Shown: one piece after another, positions 61,201 through 64,000 of the stretch | Numbering within the stretch: position 1 is the stretch's first letter | Layout: every line of letters starts with the position of its first letter | From: Aquila chrysaetos chrysaetos | Taxonomy: Eukaryota; Chordata; Aves; Accipitriformes; Accipitridae | Length of the DNA: 64,000 bases | Assembly: GCF_900496995.4 (NCBI RefSeq) | Contig: NC_044029.1 | Span: 62,001 to 126,000 of the forward strand | Reading direction: 5' to 3' | Program-made: the position numbers and the translations under genes | Notes under the pieces: generated by a model | The model's input: only the letters and a program-made list of their open reading frames with translations | Told to the model about the DNA's origin: nothing | The model's database searches: none

Positions 61201-62394
61201 TCTTCTAGAAAAGTACAGTTGAAACATTTTTCTCTCACGTTCAAAAAAATAATTTATCATTCAAATGAAAAGCAAACAGTATTCTGGAACTGCCTTCTCA
61301 ATTCACTGGGTATACTGGGTTTCGTCAATCCCTCCAAAAGGTGAAAATTATTCTTTTCGGTTTAAGGGTTTCTTTTGTTAAGTATCACAGCTAACATGCC
61401 CTGAAATAGTAATCACTTCTACAGAATGCATGGACTGGGCACTCTCAGAAATCTGCCTTTACCAGAAAAAAAAAAAAAAAGCCAAATAAATCAGACAAGA
61501 AAGATTTCAATATGTATATTAATAGCAAAAGATACAAATGACTGCTCGTCTCCCTTCTTTATTATTGAGGTGCTGTATTAGTAATCCAGAATATCAACAT
61601 GCCTAAGCATGATGATGAGTTTTGATTGCTAGCTCAGAATTAATCACCCAACCCTACCCATACAAATTTTTAAAGACCTGTTTGGGTGTGGTTTTAGTCA
61701 ACATTTTCTGACTTCTACCTTCATTTGTTAGTGAAAGCCTCTTTATGCTGCTACCTGGTGTTGTTCAAGTCATTCATGGTACACTTTCAGGAGTCAGCAG
61801 AGTATCTTTAGGCAGCTGGCAGCTACAAGATAAACTCATCAAGCAATGACTTATTATTCAACAATAACTTCCTATGGAAGCATTCCAAACTAGTCAAAGT
61901 CATCAAGATTCATCAGTATTTAGCCCAAATAGAAGTGCTGTTCAATAGCGCACAACAGTATTACATAAAAATTCTTTCCTCCAGCACAGTATTTATCATG
62001 AATATTGACCTGCATCTATTACTCAGTTTTATTTATATAGGAAGCTTTTCCAAGAATAGCTTCACAAGCTATAACATCCTACAGACAGATCTATTTAGCA
62101 GACTTGCCTAATAAGCTTGTAGCAGCTTCAAGCTGCTTAAATGAAATATAATGAGACAATCAGCTCCAAAATGTACAGAAGTCTTTCGACACTACATTAG
62201 CAACCCGATTCTGGAAAAGACCCTGATGTTAATATCTCTACAGCATCATAAGTTATCACTATTAAATATTTGTATATTTTAATACAAGTACAGTAACTTA
62301 CATATTTTGCCTCAAACTTCTTGGCTAGCATTTCTACTTCATGTCGCTCACGTTGTTCATCATTAAATGGGTCTTCCGAGTGAACCGATTTTTT
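19169..62394 (-). CDS. UBN2: UBN2, ubinuclein-2 (16 coding exons; N-terminal exon(s) outside the window)
   Basis: Sixteen minus-strand exons with GT-AG borders and matching phases join to 3,543 nt, that is 1,180 residues plus stop. Human UBN2 is about 1,347 aa, so roughly 170 N-terminal residues lie right of the window. UBN2 is a subunit of the HIRA histone-chaperone complex that deposits H3.3 in nucleosome-independent assembly. In window numbering: the Hpc2-related domain is at about 50-95 ([11 protein letters not shown] and [13 protein letters not shown]), a basic NLS-like stretch at about 122-148, the ubinuclein middle domain at about 300-520, and a long Ser/Thr/Pro/Lys-rich disordered region with SPKP-type repeats at about 540-1052. 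The C-terminus contains the conserved [11 protein letters not shown] segment. UBN1 is excluded by the closer identity to UBN2 and by synteny with FMC1 and LUC7L2. Exons are given separately. Confidence 0.96.
19219..20413 (-). other. UBN2: UBN2 last intron
   Basis: Donor GTAAAG at 20413, acceptor ending at 19219. Holds one A/C-rich low-complexity tract (19724-19754). Nothing else was recognised. Confidence 0.8.
20414..20503 (-). CDS. UBN2: UBN2 penultimate coding exon
   Basis: 90 nt. Completes an Asn codon and encodes [17 protein letters not shown] and [12 protein letters not shown], ending one base into the next codon. Human has one extra Gly in the QPGGAQ segment. Confidence 0.93.
20504..21277 (-). 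other. UBN2: UBN2 intron
   Basis: 774 bp with donor GTGAGT and a T-rich tract before the acceptor. No repeat or other feature was recognised. Confidence 0.8.
21278..21524 (-). CDS. UBN2: UBN2 coding exon (C-terminal conserved segment)
   Basis: 247 nt from acceptor GTACAG, 82 residues beginning [14 protein letters not shown] and containing [18 protein letters not shown] and [15 protein letters not shown], very close to human UBN2. The segment is more conserved than the disordered region before it. Confidence 0.95.
21525..25258 (-). other. UBN2: UBN2 intron with an ancient LINE remnant
   Basis: 3.7 kb between donor GTATGC and acceptor GTACAG. Contains an old CR1-type LINE remnant at about 23125-23785, listed separately. 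The 115-residue plus-strand frame at 23772-24119 has no recognisable similarity. Confidence 0.75.
23125..23785 (-). mobile_element. Ancient CR1/L3-type LINE 3' remnant
   Basis: The plus strand reads as the reverse complement of the 3' part of an old amniote CR1-like LINE. Recognisable pieces, in order, are ATCATCTAGTCTGATCTTC (near 23128), AGCCATTATCTCTTTAAGGC followed by AAAGCCCTTTGTTATCA, TCTTCCCCTTCAGTGTA, TCTTCTCTTGAA, CATTCTTCTGAACC, and GATTATCCACCACACCCCC (near 23705). The match is to a consensus recalled from memory and is heavily diverged, so the borders are approximate. It is inactive and has no open frame. Confidence 0.65.
25259..26797 (-). CDS. UBN2: UBN2 large exon (Ser/Thr/Pro-rich disordered region)
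   Basis: 1,539 nt, 513 residues, phase 0 at both ends, after acceptor TTCTCAG and before donor GTATGC. It starts [11 protein letters not shown]. Conserved blocks include [53 protein letters not shown], and repeated SPKP, TPKP and SPRP motifs (about window residues 860-905). The region is rich in Ser (poly-Ser runs) and predicted disordered. The acidic [10 protein letters not shown] motif resembles a SUMO-interacting motif; that is inference. Confidence 0.95.
26798..27475 (-). other. UBN2: UBN2 intron
   Basis: 678 bp, donor GTAAAT, acceptor TCTCAG. No further feature seen. Confidence 0.8.
27476..27518 (-). CDS. UBN2: UBN2 43-nt micro-exon
   Basis: Completes a Pro codon and encodes [14 protein letters not shown], a basic stretch also present in human UBN2. 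Acceptor TTTTAG, donor GTAAAT. It is a short exon whose skipping would shift the frame. Confidence 0.92.
27519..28887 (-). other. UBN2: UBN2 intron
   Basis: 1.4 kb, AT-rich, donor GTGAGT, acceptor TTTTAG. No repeat recognised. Confidence 0.8.
28888..28938 (-). CDS. UBN2: UBN2 51-nt exon
   Basis: Completes an Arg codon, encodes [16 protein letters not shown] and starts a Pro codon. Nearly identical to human. It ends the ubinuclein middle domain. Confidence 0.94.
31288..31406. repeat. G/T-rich low-complexity tract
   Basis: GTTT, GGTTT and long T runs on the plus strand with a G9 core. The 84-residue frames across 31180-31553 are composition artefacts. Confidence 0.85.
31771..32360 (-). mobile_element. 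Solo LTR of an avian endogenous retrovirus (ERV)
   Basis: A 590-bp element with TG...CA ends, flanked by near-identical 5-bp duplications (CTATT 31766-31770 and CTATG 32361-32365). It is recognised as an LTR family common in neoavian genomes; subfamily not assigned. Sense is inferred as minus: on that strand a CATATAATG TATA-like motif is followed about 180 bases later by an ATTAAA poly(A)-like signal. No internal gag, pol or env sequence flanks it, so it is the product of LTR-LTR recombination. It lies in a UBN2 intron in the same orientation as the gene. Plus and minus frames of 96 residues inside it are not genes. Confidence 0.9.
33278..33421 (-). CDS. UBN2: UBN2 exon (middle domain)
   Basis: 144 nt, acceptor CTGCAG, donor GTAAGA. 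Encodes [18 protein letters not shown] followed by [18 protein letters not shown] and [11 protein letters not shown]. Almost identical to human and part of the ubinuclein middle domain. Confidence 0.95.
33422..34771 (-). other. UBN2: UBN2 intron
   Basis: 1.35 kb, donor GTGAGA, acceptor CTGCAG. No recognised feature. Confidence 0.8.
34772..34885 (-). CDS. UBN2: UBN2 exon (acidic linker and FHWDD motif)
   Basis: 114 nt encoding [20 protein letters not shown] and [17 protein letters not shown]. The end carries two overlapping donors (GTGAGGTGAGA); the second keeps the frame and restores the conserved DDT-V-R junction. Confidence 0.94.
34886..35499 (-). other. UBN2: UBN2 intron
   Basis: 614 bp, donor GTAGGT, acceptor TGTAG. 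Nothing further seen. Confidence 0.8.
35500..35618 (-). CDS. UBN2: UBN2 exon (middle domain)
   Basis: 119 nt, acceptor TCACAG, donor GTAGGT. Encodes [20 protein letters not shown] then [19 protein letters not shown]; human has Phe where this has Cys in EQLCK. Confidence 0.95.
35619..36944 (-). other. UBN2: UBN2 intron
   Basis: 1.3 kb, donor GTAATG, acceptor TCACAG. AT-rich, no repeat recognised. Confidence 0.8.
36945..37074 (-). CDS. UBN2: UBN2 exon (middle domain)
   Basis: 130 nt. Completes an Asp codon and encodes [20 protein letters not shown] followed by [20 protein letters not shown] and NVQ, a strongly conserved helical segment. Donor GTAATG departs from consensus. Confidence 0.95.
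37075..37770 (-). other. UBN2: UBN2 intron
   Basis: 696 bp, donor GTAAGT, acceptor TGTCAG. Nothing recognised. Confidence 0.8.
37771..37841 (-). CDS. UBN2: UBN2 exon (middle domain start)
   Basis: 71 nt encoding [20 protein letters not shown] then ILL and two bases of an Asp codon. Acceptor TTTCAG, donor GTAAGT. Confidence 0.94.
38471..38540 (+). repeat. G-quadruplex motif followed by A/C-rich tract
   Basis: GGGGTGGGTGTGGGTGGG at 38471-38488 fits the four-tract G4 pattern with 1-3-base loops, and is followed by an A14 run and AACCC units. It is on the template strand of UBN2, so it would form in DNA, not in the pre-mRNA. Confidence 0.85.
39001..39118 (-). mobile_element. CR1 LINE 3'-end fragment
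   Basis: The plus strand reads CATAGAATCATCAACTGG, then TTTGGGCTGGAAGGGAACC, CATCTAGTTCCAACCCCCC and CCACTAGACCAGGTTGCTC. This is the reverse complement of the standard avian CR1 3'UTR, about 115 bp, 5'-truncated. Non-coding. Confidence 0.9.
40656..40700. repeat. 18-bp direct repeat, 27-bp period
   Basis: TCTGAGTAAGGAAAAGCT occurs at 40656-40673 and 40683-40700, a small local duplication. Confidence 0.9.
40916..40997. repeat. G/T-rich low-complexity tract
   Basis: TGTGGGGGTTTG followed by TTG triplet repeats and T runs on the plus strand. Confidence 0.8.
41440..41938 (-). CDS. UBN2: UBN2 exon (Lys-rich start, MIRKFQKEK block, acidic linker)
   Basis: 499 nt, acceptor CTACAG, donor GTAAGT. 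It completes a Gly codon and encodes [40 protein letters not shown], a Ser/Pro linker, then [20 protein letters not shown] and [18 protein letters not shown]. All blocks are shared with human UBN2; the linker ([10 protein letters not shown]) is the variable part. An internal Met opens the frame but is not a start. Confidence 0.95.
41939..42979 (-). other. UBN2: UBN2 intron
   Basis: 1.0 kb, donor GTAGGT, acceptor CTACAG. Nothing recognised. Confidence 0.8.
42980..43092 (-). CDS. UBN2: UBN2 exon (basic NLS-like segment)
   Basis: 113 nt, acceptor TTCTAG, donor GTAGGT. Encodes [20 protein letters not shown] then [17 protein letters not shown]. The KKRKRK and KKPRK clusters look like a nuclear localisation signal. 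Confidence 0.94.
43093..44303 (-). other. UBN2: UBN2 intron with an old LTR fragment
   Basis: 1.2 kb, donor GTGAGT, acceptor TTCTAG. Its left part carries the decayed LTR at about 43335-43683. The remainder has no recognised feature. Confidence 0.8.
43335..43683 (-). mobile_element. Decayed LTR fragment related to the 31771-32360 LTR
   Basis: Collinear with the 3' two-thirds (plus-strand order) of the solo LTR. Shared pieces in the same order are ATTGCTGAGTATGAAGTTAC/ATATGCTGAGCATGAC, TCAGCTGTCTCCCCTCCCAA, CAGCAAGAG/CAGCAGTAAC, TGTGTTATCAACATTATTTC, CACAAATCCAAATCATAGC, GCTACGAAGAAAGTTAACTC and CATCCCAGTCAG. Many substitutions and small indels show it is much older than the solo LTR. Its 5' part (in plus order) is missing or unrecognisable. 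Sense is minus, as for the other copy. Confidence 0.8.
44304..44441 (-). CDS. UBN2: UBN2 exon (second half of Hpc2-related domain)
   Basis: 138 nt, 46 whole codons, acceptor GCCTAG, donor GTGAGT. Encodes [40 protein letters not shown] and KHRPPK. YDELVP and [13 protein letters not shown] are the signature of the HRD that contacts H3.3-H4; the acidic tail after RQASD varies from human. Confidence 0.96.
44727..44770. repeat. C11 tract facing a G-rich tract (hairpin-capable)
   Basis: C11 at 44727-44737 plus GCCCTCCCG, then after a short AG-rich gap GCGGGGGGAGGGGGG (44756-44770). The arms are largely complementary with a loop of about 15 bases. Confidence 0.75.
48303..48342. repeat. 18-bp direct repeat, 22-bp period
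   Basis: ATTTTGACCATGATCCTC at 48303-48320 and again at 48325-48342, a small tandem duplication. Confidence 0.92.
49100..49142. repeat. Perfect 12-bp inverted repeat with palindromic loop
   Basis: CTACACTAGGAT (49100-49111) and ATCCTAGTGTAG (49131-49142) are exact reverse complements. The 19-base loop contains the 8-base palindrome TCCTAGGA (49121-49128). Confidence 0.9.
55797..55898 (-). CDS. UBN2: UBN2 exon (first half of Hpc2-related domain)
   Basis: 102 nt, 34 whole codons, acceptor TTTTCAG, donor GTAAGT. Encodes [20 protein letters not shown] then [14 protein letters not shown]. The [11 protein letters not shown] motif is the core of the HRD of ubinucleins and yeast Hpc2. Confidence 0.96.
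57621..57640 (+). mobile_element. CR1 3'-terminal repeat remnant
   Basis: TTCTATGATTCTATGATTTC carries two copies of the 8-base terminal motif of CR1. The sequence before it is too diverged to be recognised, so only the tail is called. Confidence 0.5.
58195..58510 (+). mobile_element. Possible old CR1-type LINE segment (reverse-transcriptase region)
   Basis: Phrases such as GCAAATACAATGCCAATTTT, TCCAAGGGC and GGCAAGTTAATAGAAG, then AAAGAACAGAATCAGCAGGC, resemble the RT part of CR1/L3-like LINEs recalled from memory. Frames are broken and no complete domain remains. It lies immediately before the CR1 3' end at 58565 and might be part of the same insertion or an older one. Confidence 0.4.
58565..58976 (+). 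mobile_element. CR1 LINE, 5'-truncated 3' end
   Basis: About 410 bp encoding the end of CR1 ORF2 and the short 3'UTR. The plus frame at 58562-58906 reads [40 protein letters not shown] and [20 protein letters not shown], the typical CR1 C-terminus, and is still open. The 3' end has GGGCTTTTCCAACCTAAAT followed by ATTCTGTGATTCTA, the terminal repeats. It lacks the endonuclease and most of the RT, so it is not autonomous. It is antisense to UBN2. Confidence 0.93.
59015..59032. repeat. Homopolymer G18 tract
   Basis: Eighteen consecutive G shortly after the CR1 3' end. Its length is likely polymorphic or uncertain in the assembly. Confidence 0.9.
62302..62394 (-). CDS. UBN2: UBN2 first exon inside the window
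   Basis: 93 nt, 31 whole codons, acceptor TTTCAG, donor GTAAGT. Encodes [20 protein letters not shown] then [11 protein letters not shown], matching the human EDPFNDE...[10 protein letters not shown] segment just before the HRD. It starts in phase 0, so the preceding exon should end on a whole codon. Confidence 0.95.
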
Positions 62395-64000
62395 CTGAAA
62401 AATGCAGAAGTTAAATATTCATTCCGTAAGAAACACACATAGTGCATCTAATAAAAAACTATTAAATGTCAATGAACAATGCTCTGATGACTTAGAATTT
62501 ATACTGAGTCCAAACACTTACTTTAATCACTAAAAATTAGTTTGACCCATTCAATTATCATTCAGTCACTTTTCTTCTAATGAGAACACAAACAAAAAAG
62601 TTAAGAGAAAGACTCAGATTTGTATTTTCCCAAGCATTCCACTACAACCTCAACTGAAAGTGTAAGCATAAGAGAGAACTACGGCCATCTGAGGTTCAAA
62701 CAGAAAGAACCCACTCTAAATAGAACTCCTTTTTAGTTCTGCTTCCACTGATGCCTCTTATTGGTGCTGTGATCCTTCTAGACATAATACACAAGATGTA
62801 CCTGGTACACTAATCAGCAGGGAAACAGACAGAAGACTAAAAAGCTCTGTAAGTTACAACCATAACTAATGTAACTCCTTTAACTCTTGTACCATTATTT
62901 TTTTCTTCAGTAATCATAGCATGAATTCTACAAGATTGTCACTACAGCAGCCACAAGGACAACAGAGATTTACTATACCAGCTGTACAAATAAGCAGGAA
63001 GTACTCCCCGCCCCCACTTTTTTTTTTTTGAGAAAGATGTTTTCACTGACACAAAGTCAATGAACAGTAATCAAGGGTATACATAGCACTTTTTTTTGGA
63101 AATCAGGTATGGCAGAAAAATAGGGCTGCCTTCTTTAAATTAGAGTTCACATAAAATACAGTAATTGTTGGAAGGAGTGGAAGGTACTAGGATGGTAAAA
63201 TATGGTGGAATGGAGTTCCATTTTACAGAACTTTATGGATGGCAACTAACTTTACTGCACATGGACCACTCATCAATGAATAAATGAAGATTTATGGTAG
63301 ACTAAGAACAAAAAGCTACACTAAGTTCAGAAAAGCAAGATCCTTCCTCCACAGTACGAAAAGCCAATATATTGACTAAATGGTGACCAAATAACAACAA
63401 ACTAGGTCAGTAGTATCAAGACCAATGTAACAAGGAAGGTAAGCTGAGCAAAACTGCAAACACCACATCATTATTTAACATTTTCTAAACTGAGTACTTA
63501 GAAAAAAAAAATAGCAGGGGTTTTAGTTAATCCTGAAACATAAGTTAAATACATACATACATATTTCCTGCAGGCATAATATAATATAAAATACTGCTCA
63601 ATTCATGCAACACCATCTTCTCTACTTCTAGGTAGAAAAACCTATTCTGCATCTTCTGCGAGGCAAATGTCTTTTTTTTAACTGTGAAATGAGATGTGGT
63701 TGAGGGCAGAGGTCATGGAAAATACAGTACTTAACTTGCCTCTCTCCACCAAACTCTCGAAGCTGTAGCTGACTATCACTTTGAGCACTATTGGAGTCTC
63801 AAATTCAAGCAAGTTTTAGTTTTGATGGTTTCTGAGGGCTCTGACGGACAGCTTTCAGACTCTGCAGTAACTTTAAGACATTACTACTTCAGCACCTCTA
63901 CAGCCTGCTTGACAGAAGCCAACTTGGGCTTCTGGCTCACCCACTTTGAGTTAAGTTTTATGCACCAAGCTTCAATTACACCAACAGAAAAGGGAGCGCA
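62395..64000 (-). other. UBN2: UBN2 intron leading to upstream exon(s) (partial)
   Basis: No sequence encoding the expected preceding segment (human SYPELLL, from memory) was found on the minus strand here. A short (ACAT)n run is at about 63552-63567 and a T10-type run near 63020. The promoter and N-terminal exon(s) of UBN2 should lie right of 64000. Confidence 0.7.

Larger units (their letters stand above)
55899..62301 (-). other. UBN2: UBN2 6.4-kb intron with CR1 remnants
   Basis: Donor GTAAGT at 62301. Contains a CR1 terminal-repeat remnant (57621-57640), a possible older LINE segment (about 58195-58510), a clear CR1 3' end (58565-58976) and a G18 run (59015-59032). From 59033 to 62301 nothing was recognised except A-runs. 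Confidence 0.8.

Noticed and set aside
62395-64000. Search for another UBN2 upstream exon
   Set aside because: No acceptor-bounded minus-strand frame encoding the expected N-terminal segment was found, so the next exon is placed outside the window.
1-64000. CRISPR arrays, operons, phage or plasmid genes
   Set aside because: No spaced direct repeats of CRISPR type and no bacterial-style gene packing. All coding evidence is spliced vertebrate genes.

Overview
The window is a piece of a bird nuclear genome, probably Neoaves. It shows GT-AG introns, CpG-rich promoters, CR1 LINE remnants (one 3' end with the terminal ATTCTRTG repeats) and a 590-bp ERV solo LTR of a family common in neoavian birds. 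All recognisable genes lie on the minus strand, in the order UBN2, tRNA-Arg(CCT), FMC1, LUC7L2 (read from high to low coordinates). From memory this matches human 7q34, so the block is old conserved synteny.

Region by region: 1-5051 is the start of LUC7L2 intron 1, and 5052-5112 is LUC7L2 coding exon 1. About 5113-6000 is its CpG-rich promoter, with CCAAT, CRE and NRF1-like motifs. 6000-8090 is intergenic with no recognised gene. 8153-8627 is the complete two-exon FMC1 gene, with a 142-bp intron and a very short 3'UTR. 8628-9288 is the FMC1 promoter and a long purine tract, and 9289-9361 is an intact tRNA-Arg gene with CCT anticodon. About 9810-19168 is the roughly 9.3-kb UBN2 3'UTR. 19169-62394 holds sixteen UBN2 coding exons that join in frame into 1,180 residues. 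From 62395 to the right edge is the UBN2 intron leading to N-terminal exon(s) outside the window.

Functions: UBN2 is a HIRA-complex subunit that deposits histone H3.3. FMC1 is a mitochondrial LYR-type assembly factor for ATP synthase. LUC7L2 is a U1 snRNP-associated 5' splice-site factor. The tRNA decodes AGG. The genes are neighbours, not an operon. The FMC1 and LUC7L2 start codons each sit in an 11-of-12 match to the TISU element, which suggests short leaders.

Mobile DNA is modest: a solo LTR, a decayed relative of it, several CR1 pieces and an ancient amniote CR1-type LINE remnant. I found no CRISPR array, phage, operon or clearly new system. The points most worth a second look are the conserved tRNA between UBN2 and FMC1, the paired TISU-like starts, the G-run next to the LUC7L2 donor, structured repeats in the UBN2 3'UTR, and two same-sense LTRs of different age in UBN2 introns.
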